The notes beneath the pieces were generated by a model. It ran no database searches and was not told the DNA's origin. It was given only the letters and a program-made list of their open reading frames with translations. A stretch of DNA of 44,305 bases from Methylobacter sp. (GTDB lineage: Bacteria; Pseudomonadota; Gammaproteobacteria; Methylococcales; Methylomonadaceae), in the NCBI GenBank assembly GCA_030655535.1, contig JAURVK010000064.1, forward strand, positions 1 through 44,305, in the 5' to 3' direction. Made by a program: the position numbers and the translations under genes. Of the stretch, positions 1 through 7,164 are shown one piece after another (positions within the stretch are counted from its first letter, which is position 1; every line of letters starts with the position of its first letter).

Positions 1-2
1 GC

Positions 3-542
3 TTCAAGGAAATGTTCGACCAGTATTCCAAGGAAGCCGGCAAAGAACAATACCTGATCCCCTACTTTATCGCCGCGCATCCCGGCACTACCGATACCGA
101 CATGCTTAATCTGGCGTTATGGCTAAAGCGTAACGGATTCAGAGCCGATCAGGTGCAGGCCTTCTTGCCGTCGCCGATGTCCATCGCCACCGCGATGTAT
201 CACTCCGGCAAAGACACCTTGCATAAAGTCAGCCGCTTTGCCGAAGACATCGCCATACCCAAAAGCGTCAAGCAACGCCGTCTGCACAAAGCCTTCCTGC
301 GTTATCACGACCCTAAAAACTGGCCGTTGTTGCGCGAAGCTTTAAAAGATATGGGTCGCAGCGATTTGATCGGTAATGGCAAACAACATTTGATCCCGAC
401 CTTTCAGCCCAAAGGCACGCTGGAAACGCCTGAGAAAATTCAGCACTTTAAAACCAAATATACCGGCCAGGACAATAATCGCGGCAGAAAAACCAAATCC
501 CATTCGGGCAACAAAAATAAAATAGGAAAAAAGCAAAAATAA
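3..542 (+). CDS. ygiQ: YgiQ family radical SAM protein, C-terminal part
   Basis: The reading frame is already open at the window edge, so only about the last 179 residues of a protein of roughly 600-700 residues are seen. The visible part matches the end of the YgiQ-type radical SAM proteins: [16 protein letters not shown], then the region with [18 protein letters not shown], which corresponds to the C-terminal DUF3362 extension of that family. The radical SAM Cys cluster would lie upstream, outside the window. The tail is a low-complexity basic stretch rich in Lys, Asn and Gly, common in this family. The biochemical role of YgiQ is not established. The gene ends 53 nt before the tRNA and no terminator separates the two. 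Confidence 0.88.
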   Translation, partial: FKEMFDQYSKEAGKEQYLIPYFIAAHPGTTDTDMLNLALWLKRNGFRADQVQAFLPSPMSIATAMYHSGKDTLHKVSRFAEDIAIPKSVKQRRLHKAFLRYHDPKNWPLLREALKDMGRSDLIGNGKQHLIPTFQPKGTLETPEKIQHFKTKYTGQDNNRGRKTKSHSGNKNKIGKKQK

Positions 543-577
543 TTTTTAAAAGGACTAGGCAAAGCAAAATTGTTGTG

Positions 578-583
578 TATAAT
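578..583 (+). promoter_or_regulatory. -10 box of the tRNA-Thr promoter
   Basis: A perfect TATAAT lies 12 bases before the first tRNA base, which would place the start of transcription a few bases before the mature 5' end. No good -35 hexamer is seen at the usual distance (the region near 555-560 is CTAGGC), so only the -10 element is supported. Confidence 0.55.
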
Positions 584-595
584 ACCCGCTTCTTA

Positions 596-671
596 GCTGG
601 TGTAGCTCAGTCGGTAGAGCAGCTGATTTGTAATCAGCCGGTCGCGGGTTCGATTCCCATCGCCAGCTCCA
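596..671 (+). tRNA. tRNA-Thr (anticodon UGU), CCA encoded
   Basis: The cloverleaf can be folded by eye. The acceptor arms GCTGGTG (596-602) and CGCCAGC (661-667) pair with one G-U. The D arm contains AGCTCAGTCGGTAGAGC, the anticodon arm GCTGA-TTTGTAA-TCAGC puts TGT in the anticodon position, and the T arm has the canonical GGTTCGATTCC. The discriminator is T668 and CCA is encoded at 669-671. TGT reads ACA and other ACN threonine codons. The gene stands alone, not in the Thr-Tyr-Gly-Thr-tuf cluster familiar from enterics. Confidence 0.96.
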
Positions 672-680
672 AAGAATATC

Positions 681-712
681 AAGGCCTTAGGTGCAAATCT
701 AAGGCCTTTTTT
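681..712 (+). terminator. Rho-independent terminator after tRNA-Thr
   Basis: A 10-bp perfect stem, AAGGCCTTAG (681-690) with CTAAGGCCTT (699-708), has an 8-nt loop and runs directly into a T tract. It lies 9 nt beyond the CCA end. Confidence 0.85.
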
Positions 713-719
713 ATTGCCT

Positions 720-1040
720 GCTGGACACTGATGGGACAGTCCAGGATAAAAAACCACAACGGATCATAGTATAAAAATTATAAGCTGCCTGCAACTAATG
801 GGAAGTTACCTTGAGCAACATTGAAGAAGTATTTTTTATGGCCTTAATGATCAGGGATGTGCTCGCCTCCCGCACGGGGTATCTTTCACGGAAAACCGCA
901 GTTAGCCTACAAAAGACACAAAATAAATCAATATGTTGCATGACACAACCACCCACCTTTTGGGCATAGCTATCTATACAAATCCGGCCTTTTGACTGCA
1001 TTCCTACCCAGCGCGTCACTGCCATTAAGATAAGACATGG
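720..1040. other. Intergenic stretch without a supportable gene
   Basis: Both strands were read here. Only short frames without a recognisable product, signal peptide or ribosome binding site are present. The minus-strand frame of 76 codons at 795-1025 has no family signature and no Shine-Dalgarno site. The stretch leads into a REP-like pair at 1041. Confidence 0.5.
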
Positions 1041-1113
1041 TTGTGAGGGCGACTTCAGTCGCCCAGTCGGTAAGCAACCTACTGCTCAATCGGCGACTAA
1101 AGTCGCCGCCACA
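1041..1113. repeat. REP-like inverted pair, GGCGACTtcAGTCGCC family
   Basis: Two palindromic units face each other. The left is at 1041-1064 (core GGCGACTTCAGTCGCC) and the right at 1092-1113 (core GGCGACTAAAGTCGCC), separated by 27 bases. Each core folds by itself (GGCGACT with AGTCGCC) and the units also pair with each other. The same family occurs as a perfect pair at 17241-17300, so this is a dispersed element and not a local terminator. Confidence 0.8.
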
Positions 1114-1322
1114 TCAGTTTCCTTTATTAGCTTATGAAACTCCTTAGAAAATATTAGTAGACCCGTTGCTGAAAATCTACAAATCTCTCGAAGCGCATTT
1201 CCTGGATTCGCTTCTATAGAACTGGAAGGCTCACAGTAATGGTTTTGAGCAAGTTTGTTCCACCCCATAAAGTAATTCTTCAAATGCGTTAATAACGCTA
1301 TTGTATGCACTTCACCTCTCAC
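1086..1322 (-). CDS. Uncertain short ORF, possibly a gene remnant
   Basis: A 78-codon frame starts at a GTG with no good Shine-Dalgarno site. Its composition is protein-like in the middle (for example NALREICRFSATGLLIFS), but no family is recognised. The last dozen or so codons run into the REP palindrome at 1092-1113, so the C-terminal VAATLVAD is repeat-derived. It may be the end of a decayed gene or simply chance coding. No function is assigned. Confidence 0.2.
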   Translation of the reverse strand: MRGEVHTIALLTHLKNYFMGWNKLAQNHYCEPSSSIEANPGNALREICRFSATGLLIFSKEFHKLIKETDVAATLVAD

Positions 1323-1462
1323 CCCGGCATTTCTCTTTTTTGAATTTATTTAGAGTAAACAATGACCCTAAGTAAGCAGAAAGAAAATCAACAATGACAG
1401 GTGGAACTACTAATTTCACGATTTCGAAAGAATCCAATATATAATGTTAATTAAGCGAGTAA

Positions 1463-1529
1463 CCTGGATGGAGCTTGCAGAATCCAGGGTTTCGCGGCTC
1501 CGATCGTCCCGTATTCCGCTACATACGGG
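1463..1529. repeat. REP-like palindromes overlapping the 3' end of the glutaredoxin-like gene
   Basis: Two small inverted repeats lie next to each other: CCTGGAT (1463-1469) with ATCCAGG (1482-1488), and CCCGTAT (1508-1514) with ATACGGG (1523-1529). Neither is followed by a U tract in the minus direction, so they do not look like a classical terminator. The second one supplies the stop codon and the last residues of the downstream-ending minus-strand gene. Confidence 0.6.
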
Positions 1530-1758
1530 CTACGCGACCAATAAAATCTTCGACCTCAACTTGATCGAACGGCCAACCCAGCTCCTGTTTTGTCTTCTGG
1601 TGGTATAAAACCGGAATGCGCAAAGCGTATTGTTCTTGCCACTGTTCCTGTTCGGCAATATCCACATACTCTACGCCATCCGGCACACAGGCATTAATAA
1701 TGATCTCCGCCTGTTCGCAAAGATGACAGCCGGAGGTTCCAAACAGCATTAAGCGCAT
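1519..1758 (-). CDS. Glutaredoxin-like protein (DUF836 family)
   Basis: This is a 79-residue thioredoxin-fold protein that opens with MRLMLFGTSGCHLCEQA. The CxxC pair (GCHLC) near residues 10-13 is the redox site expected at the end of beta-1, and RIPVLY near residue 48 supplies the cis-Pro segment. It fits the DUF836 / glutaredoxin-like family, whose substrates are unknown. The ATG at 1758 was chosen: it sits one base after the metH stop (TGATATG) and removes an unrelated basic N-terminus that a longer frame would add inside metH. It is therefore probably co-translated with metH. The last residues (VARM) and the stop lie inside a palindromic repeat, so the C-terminus may have been rewritten by that repeat. 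Confidence 0.78.
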   Translation of the reverse strand: MRLMLFGTSGCHLCEQAEIIINACVPDGVEYVDIAEQEQWQEQYALRIPVLYHQKTKQELGWPFDQVEVEDFIGRVARM

Positions 1759-1759
1759 A

Positions 1760-4700
1760 TCAGTGATGCAAATGCGCCGCCAGCCAGCGCTCGGCCACTT
1801 CTTCCGCAATACCTTTGCGTCTGGCGTAATCTTGCAACTGGTCTTTATCTATCTTGCCGACATTAAAATACTGCGACTCGGGATGGGAAAAATACCAGCC
1901 GCTTACCGCTGATGCGGGGTACATCGCATAACTTTCGGTCAGTTCTATGCTGGTATGTTCGGTCACATTAAGCAATTCAAACAGTTTTCCCTTCTCGGTA
2001 TGATCGGGACACGCAGGATAACCCGGCGCCGGCCGTATGCCTTGATAGGCTTCGTTGATTAACTGATCGGCCTCGTGAGTTTCATCTTTGGCATAGCCCC
2101 AATACTCTTTCCTGACCACCTGATGCAAATATTCTGCAAACGCTTCGGCCAATCGGTCAGCCAGCGCTTTGAGCATGATCGAACTGTAATCGTCATGATC
2201 CTGTTCGAATTCATGCAGTTTTTGCTCGATGCCGATGCCGGTGGTTACCGCAAATGCACCGATGTAGTCGGCTTTATCGCTATCAATCGGGGCGATAAAA
2301 TCGGACAGGCAGTAATTGGGTCTGCCCGGCGCTTTGACGTTCTGCTGACGCAAATGCTGCAAGGTTTCTTTTTTCTGGGTACGTGTGTCGTCCGTGTACA
2401 CCACGACATCATCGCCGTCGCTGTTGGCTGGGAAGAATCCGAGCACTGCGCGGGCGCTCAGCCATTGCTCACGGATAATTTTTTTCAGCATGTCCTGCGC
2501 ATCGTCAAACAGCTTTCTGGCTTCGATGCCGATGACTTTATCATCGAGTATTTTGGGATAGCTTCCGGCCATTTCCCAGGTTTGAAAAAACGGTGTCCAG
2601 TCGATATACCAGACCAAGGTATCCAGTGGGAAACGATCAATAACCTTTATGCCCAGAAACGCCGGTTTAACCGGCTCATAGTTGCCCCAGTTGAATTTAT
2701 TGCGCCTGGCTTCTTCTAAAGAGTGTTGTTTGGTTTTTGCTTCGCGGCCTTTGTGCCGTTCCCTGACTATCTCGTATTCTTCCCGTACGCTGTTGACAAA
2801 CTCACCTTTTAAATCGGCGCTGAGCAAGTTGCTGGCGACACCGACACCGCGCGACGCATCGGTCACATAAATAACCGGGCCTTGGTAATGCGGGGCGATT
2901 TTTACGGCGGTATGCGCGCGCGAAGTGGTCGCGCCGCCTATCATCAACGGCATGGTAAAACCCTGGCGCTGCATTTCTTTGGCGACATGCACCATTTCAT
3001 CCAGCGACGGCGTAATCAGGCCGCTTAAGCCGATAATGTCGACGTTTTCCAAGCGTGCGGTTTGCAAAATCTTTTCCGCCGGCACCATCACGCCCAGATC
3101 AATCACATCATAATTATTGCATTGCAGTACCACGCCGACGATGTTCTTGCCGATGTCATGCACATCGCCTTTTACCGTCGCCATCAGGATTTTGCCGTTG
3201 GTTTGCCGTTCGCCTGCGGCTTTATCGGCTTCCATAAACGGCATCAAGTAAGCCACGGCCTTTTTCATCACCCGCGCCGATTTGACCACTTGCGGCAGGA
3301 ACATTTTGCCTGCGCCGAACAAGTCGCCGACCACATTCATGCCGTCCATCAGCGCGCCTTCGATGACGTGCAAGGGCCGCTCGGCTTCCAGTCTGGCCTG
3401 TTCGGTATCTTCGTCGATGTAATCGGTGATACCTTTAACCAGCGCATGTTCCAGACGCTTGCCGACCGGCCAGTCGCGCCATTCCAGATCCTGCTCTTTT
3501 CCTGCGCTACTGCTGCCGTCGCCGCGATATTTGTCGGCAAGCTCCAGCAACCTATCGGTACCGCTGCCGTCGTGAGTATTTAATATGACCGCTTCAACCG
3601 CATCGCGCAGATCTCTGGGTATATCCTCATAAATCGCCAATTGGCCGGCATTGACGATGCCCATATCCATGCCCGCCTGTATCGCATGGTATAAAAATAC
3701 CGCATGGATCGCTTCCCGCACCGGGTTATTGCCCCGGAACGAAAACGATACGTTGGAAACGCCGCCGGAAATCAGCGCGTAAGGCAGGGTACGTTTAATC
3801 TCGCGGGTGGCTTCGATAAAATCCAGGCCGTAATTATTGTGTTCGTCGATGCCGGTGGCAACGGCGAATATATTGGGATCGAAAATAATGTCTTCGGGCG
3901 GAAAACCGACTTGTTCGGTGAGTATTTTATAAGCCCGTTGACATATTTCGACTTTTCTGGCCTTGGTATCCGCCTGCCCTGCTTCGTCAAAAGCCATCAC
4001 GATAACGGCCGCACCGTAGCGACGCACCCGTTTGGCGTGTTCGATAAACGCGGCTTCGCCCTCCTTTAGCGAAATGGAATTGACCACGCCTTTGCCCTGT
4101 ATGCATTTAAGCCCGGCTTCCAAAATATCCCATTTGGACGAATCCAGCATGATCGGCACCTTGGCAATGTCCGGCTCCGACGCTATCAGCATCAAGAAGC
4201 GCACCATCGCTTCTTTGGACTCCAGCATGCCTTCGTCCATATTGATGTCGATAATTTGAGCGCCGTTTTCAACCTGCTGTTTGGCAACATCCAGCGCCGC
4301 TTCAAAATCGCCTTCGATAACCAGTCGTTTGAATACGGCGGAACCGGTAACATTGGTGCGCTCGCCGATATTGACGAATAACGAGTCAGGGCCGATGTTC
4401 AGAGGTTCGAGCCCTGATAACCGACACATTTTAGGTATCTCGGGAACTATTCTTGGGCTGTATTGTTGTACGGCCTCGACTATCGCTTTAATGGTCGCAG
4501 GCGAGGTTCCGCAACAGCCGCCGATAATGTTCAAAAAGCCCATTTTCGCCCAATCCGCCAGCTCTTGGGCCATCGCTTCCGGCGTTTCGTCGTATTCCCC
4601 GAACTCGTTAGGCAAGCCCGCATTGGGGTGGGCGGAAATATGCGTATCGGTAATGCCCGATAATTCATCGATATATTGGCGCAATTCGGTTGCGCCCAAC

Positions 4701-5440
4701 GCGCAGTTAAAGCCGAAAGAGATCGGCTCGACATGTTTCAGAGAATTCCAGAAAGCGGCAACGGTTTGCCCGGAAAGCGTTCTGCCTGACGCATCGGTAA
4801 TGGTGCCGGAAATCATCACCGGCAATTTATAGCCGATCTGTTCAAAATATTGTTCGACCGCAAAAATGGCGGCTTTGGCATTCAGGGTATCGAACACGGT
4901 TTCAATCAGGATAATATCGGCGCCGCCGTCAATCAGGCCATGCGTGGCTTCCGTGTAGGCTACAACTAATTCGTCAAAAGAAATATTGCGAAAACCCGGA
5001 TCGTTAACATCGGGCGACATGGAAGCTGTGCGGTTGGTGGGGCCTAATACGCCCGCCACAAAACGCGGTTTTTCCGGGGTCTTTTGGGTGTATTCATCAG
5101 CCGCCTGTCTTGCCAAACGCGCCGCCTCGACATTGATTTCATACGCCAGCGATTCCATTTTGTAATCGGCCATCGCGATACTGGTGGCATTAAAGGTGTT
5201 GGTTTCAACAATGTCGGAGCCGACTTCAAAATAAGCGCTATGAATCGCTTTAATAATGTCCGGCTGGGTCAACGACAAAAGATCGTTATTTCCCTTAAGA
5301 TCAACATCCCACTGGGCAAAACGCTCACCACGATAATCTTTTTCTTCCAGCTTATAGCTTTGGATCATCGTGCCCATCGCGCCATCGAGAAATAAAATGC
5401 GCCGGGATAATTGCTGTTTTAATAATTCTGTTTTGCTCAT
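1760..5440 (-). CDS. metH: Cobalamin-dependent methionine synthase
   Basis: Full length at 1226 residues, close to the E. coli enzyme. It transfers the methyl group of 5-methyltetrahydrofolate through methylcobalamin to homocysteine in the cytoplasm. Four modules are in order: homocysteine domain (about 1-330) with zinc ligands Cys246 (GFNCALG) and Cys309-Cys310 (GGCCGTSP); pterin-binding domain (about 350-620, [11 protein letters not shown]); B12 cap and Rossmann domain (about 650-890) with GDVHDIGKN, where His761 is the lower cobalt ligand; and the AdoMet-binding reactivation domain (about 900-1226, with [12 protein letters not shown]). No cobalamin riboswitch fits in the roughly 90-nt upstream gap, so B12 control at that level is unlikely here. 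A glutaredoxin-like gene follows after one base. Confidence 0.97.
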   Translation of the reverse strand: MSKTELLKQQLSRRILFLDGAMGTMIQSYKLEEKDYRGERFAQWDVDLKGNNDLLSLTQPDIIKAIHSAYFEVGSDIVETNTFNATSIAMADYKMESLAYEINVEAARLARQAADEYTQKTPEKPRFVAGVLGPTNRTASMSPDVNDPGFRNISFDELVVAYTEATHGLIDGGADIILIETVFDTLNAKAAIFAVEQYFEQIGYKLPVMISGTITDASGRTLSGQTVAAFWNSLKHVEPISFGFNCALGATELRQYIDELSGITDTHISAHPNAGLPNEFGEYDETPEAMAQELADWAKMGFLNIIGGCCGTSPATIKAIVEAVQQYSPRIVPEIPKMCRLSGLEPLNIGPDSLFVNIGERTNVTGSAVFKRLVIEGDFEAALDVAKQQVENGAQIIDINMDEGMLESKEAMVRFLMLIASEPDIAKVPIMLDSSKWDILEAGLKCIQGKGVVNSISLKEGEAAFIEHAKRVRRYGAAVIVMAFDEAGQADTKARKVEICQRAYKILTEQVGFPPEDIIFDPNIFAVATGIDEHNNYGLDFIEATREIKRTLPYALISGGVSNVSFSFRGNNPVREAIHAVFLYHAIQAGMDMGIVNAGQLAIYEDIPRDLRDAVEAVILNTHDGSGTDRLLELADKYRGDGSSSAGKEQDLEWRDWPVGKRLEHALVKGITDYIDEDTEQARLEAERPLHVIEGALMDGMNVVGDLFGAGKMFLPQVVKSARVMKKAVAYLMPFMEADKAAGERQTNGKILMATVKGDVHDIGKNIVGVVLQCNNYDVIDLGVMVPAEKILQTARLENVDIIGLSGLITPSLDEMVHVAKEMQRQGFTMPLMIGGATTSRAHTAVKIAPHYQGPVIYVTDASRGVGVASNLLSADLKGEFVNSVREEYEIVRERHKGREAKTKQHSLEEARRNKFNWGNYEPVKPAFLGIKVIDRFPLDTLVWYIDWTPFFQTWEMAGSYPKILDDKVIGIEARKLFDDAQDMLKKIIREQWLSARAVLGFFPANSDGDDVVVYTDDTRTQKKETLQHLRQQNVKAPGRPNYCLSDFIAPIDSDKADYIGAFAVTTGIGIEQKLHEFEQDHDDYSSIMLKALADRLAEAFAEYLHQVVRKEYWGYAKDETHEADQLINEAYQGIRPAPGYPACPDHTEKGKLFELLNVTEHTSIELTESYAMYPASAVSGWYFSHPESQYFNVGKIDKDQLQDYARRKGIAEEVAERWLAAHLHH

Positions 5441-5469
5441 AAGGATCGGGCCAGGGTTTATTGATTTTG

Positions 5470-5498
5470 GATATAATCATTGCTTAAAACGTAATCAA
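5470..5498 (-). promoter_or_regulatory. Candidate sigma-70 promoter for metH
   Basis: Reading the minus strand, TTGATT (5493-5498) and TATATC (5470-5475) are 17 bases apart, about 30 bases before the metH ATG. On the plus strand the same stretch holds TATAAT (5472-5477), which could serve the divergent DUF2970 gene, though no -35 is seen for it. Moderate to weak matches only. Confidence 0.35.
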
Positions 5499-5534
5499 GC
5501 ACTATTATTTTTCACTCTATTGCCGGAGATGAGC

Positions 5535-5726
5535 ATGTCAAAACCAACAATTACTCAAGTCATCAAGAGCGTTCTAGCTGCTGCCATTGGTGTACAAAGC
5601 GACGATAACAGGCAAAAAGACTTCGAACAGGGATCTCTCTCAACCTATATTATTGTGGGAGTGGTATTTACGGTACTTTTCGTTTGCGGTCTCATCTTTC
5701 TTGTTTCTACTATTTTAGGCAAATAA
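5535..5726 (+). CDS. DUF2970 family small membrane protein
   Basis: A 63-residue protein. The N-terminal soluble part ITQVIKSVLAAAIGVQS, followed by a charged DDNRQKDFEQGS stretch and a single hydrophobic helix (about residues 35-58), is the layout of DUF2970 proteins. Their function is unknown. The ATG at 5535 was preferred over ATG 5529 because GGAG (5525-5528) then lies 6 bases upstream; the earlier ATG would abut it. It is divergent from metH and ends just before a bidirectional terminator. Confidence 0.82.
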   Translation: MSKPTITQVIKSVLAAAIGVQSDDNRQKDFEQGSLSTYIIVGVVFTVLFVCGLIFLVSTILGK

Positions 5727-5779
5727 CATCTGGAAATCAGAACCTATAATAATCTGCAAAATAGTACAGCCATAAAAAA

Positions 5780-5808
5780 AGCCCAAGTATCACTTGGGCT
5801 TTTTTTTG
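5780..5808. terminator. Bidirectional intrinsic terminator
   Basis: AGCCCAAGT (5780-5788) pairs with ACTTGGGCT (5792-5800) around a 3-base loop. A T tract follows on the right and an A tract precedes on the left, so the hairpin can end both the plus-strand DUF2970 transcript and the minus-strand transcript that ends at 5825. Confidence 0.9.
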
Positions 5809-5824
5809 TAACCAACTTCATGCT

Positions 5825-6256
5825 TTATTTTTCAGCCGACGCTTTAAAACTTTGTTTTATGCTTTGAAACATTTCTTTAAGGTCGCCAAATAAATGGCCA
5901 AATGAAAGTGTCTCTTTGGTAATAAATTTTATCCGAATCAGCGCTACCGCTAAAAAGCCGACGATTAACGGCATTAACTCTAAGTACAATGAAAGCAAAA
6001 TACCGCCAAACCCTTGAAAACCGCCTTCATTTTTTCTATCACCAATACTGACTAAACTACGCTCGTAGTCACTGCCGCCCTCACTTGATCTTATTGACTC
6101 CAGAATATAGAGATTGATGTTGATAAATCCCAACTGCACTGCAAAAAACACAATAGCACCCATCGCGACCCACATCATTACGTTACTCACTTTTGCTTTC
6201 ATAGCCGCCTGGTAAATCCAGAGAGCTACCAAAATCATTACAATCCCACCTATCAT
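5825..6256 (-). CDS. Hypothetical membrane protein
   Basis: 143 residues with three hydrophobic segments, at about 3-20, 27-53 and 84-108, and a charged amphipathic C-terminal tail (LKEMFQSIKQSFKASAEK). The loop between segments two and three is polar and Gly/Ser rich. No family is recognised. The ATG at 6256 has a good Shine-Dalgarno (AGGG about 7 bases before). It lies 17 nt after the stop of the exported protein gene at 6274-6660, so the two are probably one transcript and may work together at the membrane; that is inference from spacing only. Confidence 0.6.
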   Translation of the reverse strand: MIGGIVMILVALWIYQAAMKAKVSNVMMWVAMGAIVFFAVQLGFININLYILESIRSSEGGSDYERSLVSIGDRKNEGGFQGFGGILLSLYLELMPLIVGFLAVALIRIKFITKETLSFGHLFGDLKEMFQSIKQSFKASAEK

Positions 6257-6273
6257 AGCTATACCCTTTTAAA

Positions 6274-6660
6274 TTATTTTTTTGTTAGAAAGAAGTAATA
6301 TGCACACTTTAAAATCATGCTTGAACCCTCTTTTTCAATCACTTTACAGGATTCGTATTTTTCTCGTCCAGGAGCTATCTGCTTTTTAATTTCCCCATTT
6401 TCAACCGAATATTTAATGGGAATTTTCAGCGCACTGATTCGCCCAGCAACATCCGATGCCGTTGACATGAGAATTCCATCCGCTCTAAAGTCCCATTCCT
6501 GCGTTATGGCCTTTTTTTGGCCGGTTAACGTAACAGCTTCATCATGAAGATCCCATTTCCCTAAAATTTCAGAATTATCTTTTAGTTGAACGTCGGCATT
6601 TGCCGACAACGTAAAGAAAATTGCGACCAGCGATAATATTTTAACGCATCTATTCATCAT
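6274..6660 (-). CDS. Small exported hypothetical protein
   Basis: 128 residues beginning with a clear Sec signal peptide (basic MMNRCVK, hydrophobic ILSLVAIFFTLSA, likely cleavage after ANA near residue 22). The mature part begins near DVQLKDNSEILGKWDLHDEAVTL and looks like a small beta-rich domain of the lipocalin-like type (a GKW motif, then repeated short strands), but this is an impression and not a family match. Two Cys residues in the mature part (ESCKVI and LKCAYY) could form a disulphide in the periplasm. AAGGA precedes two adjacent ATGs (6660 and 6657); either could be used. First gene of a two-gene unit. Confidence 0.62.
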   Translation of the reverse strand: MMNRCVKILSLVAIFFTLSANADVQLKDNSEILGKWDLHDEAVTLTGQKKAITQEWDFRADGILMSTASDVAGRISALKIPIKYSVENGEIKKQIAPGREKYESCKVIEKEGSSMILKCAYYFFLTKK

Positions 6661-6790
6661 AATTCCTTATCCTAAAATCTATCAGCACTCAAAAAACAGA
6701 TTCTAAACTATACCACACCGGCTATCGAACAATAAATTCAACCGGGAACAAAATTTACATCTTGCCAATAAAAGCGCCGAACAATAAGTC

Positions 6791-6818
6791 TTGACTTTAA
6801 CTTTTCCTAAAGTATTAT
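6791..6818 (+). promoter_or_regulatory. Sigma-70 promoter for the 43-aa protein gene
   Basis: TTGACT (6791-6796) and TATTAT (6813-6818) are separated by 16 bases. Transcription from here would give a leader of about 60 nt before the ATG at 6885. Confidence 0.65.
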
Positions 6819-6884
6819 GGCCCTTCCGTTTGCTATGTAATTAGCAATATTTCTAAAAACACAAAATTATAGGTAGGACATCCC

Positions 6885-7016
6885 ATGGGAGCGATCTTAG
6901 ATATCACCGAAATGTTAAAAGAACCAGCCGGTATGATCGGCGCGGTTGTAGTTATAGCTGCTGGCTACTTCCTCGTAAAGTGGGTATTCGCCGAACACCC
7001 AGACGATGAAAAATAA
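6885..7016 (+). CDS. 43-residue single-span membrane protein
   Basis: A short frame encodes MGAILDITEMLKEPAG, then a hydrophobic helix (MIGAVVVIAAGYFLVKWVF, about residues 17-35) and an acidic tail AEHPDDEK. A strong Shine-Dalgarno (AGGTAGGA, 6871-6878) sits 6 bases before the ATG. A good promoter lies upstream and an intrinsic terminator 27 nt downstream, so the gene is a complete monocistronic unit. That architecture is far better than chance would give. The product is not recognised; proteins of this shape often act as small subunits or regulators of membrane complexes, which here is speculation. Confidence 0.75.
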   Translation: MGAILDITEMLKEPAGMIGAVVVIAAGYFLVKWVFAEHPDDEK

Positions 7017-7042
7017 GTCTTAAACCGGTTTATTCTTAACTT

Positions 7043-7089
7043 AGGCCGATCACTTCAATCCTTTATGAATTGAGTGCGGCCTTTGTTTT
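7043..7089 (+). terminator. Intrinsic terminator of the 43-aa gene
   Basis: AGGCCG (7043-7048) pairs with CGGCCT (7077-7082), extended inside by TCACTTCAAT with ATTGAGTG (one bulge), and is followed by TTGTTTT. Confidence 0.75.
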
Positions 7090-7100
7090 GTCTGTATATT

Positions 7101-7130
7101 TTTACACATAAACCCTACATTTCTTATATA
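7101..7130 (+). promoter_or_regulatory. Candidate promoter for the HTTM-DCC gene
   Basis: TTTACA (7101-7106) and TATATA (7125-7130) are 18 bases apart; TATAAT (7127-7132) overlaps the -10. The spacing and matches are plausible, not strong. The ATG at 7165 has no obvious Shine-Dalgarno site. Confidence 0.4.
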
Positions 7131-7164
7131 ATTTATACATCCTCCCGATTTTCCGAATCATGAA

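Noticed and set aside
575-769. Plus-strand frame running through the tRNA-Thr gene
   Set aside because: It translates the tRNA and its terminator; the RNA gene explains the sequence.
2075-4832. Several long plus-strand open frames opposite metH (for example 2075-2719, 3062-3583, 4281-4832)
   Set aside because: They are antisense shadows of a complete, well-conserved methionine synthase and have no family signature or ribosome binding sites.
5441-5534. Cobalamin riboswitch upstream of metH
   Set aside because: The gap to the divergent gene is under 100 bases and shows no B12-box-like sequence.
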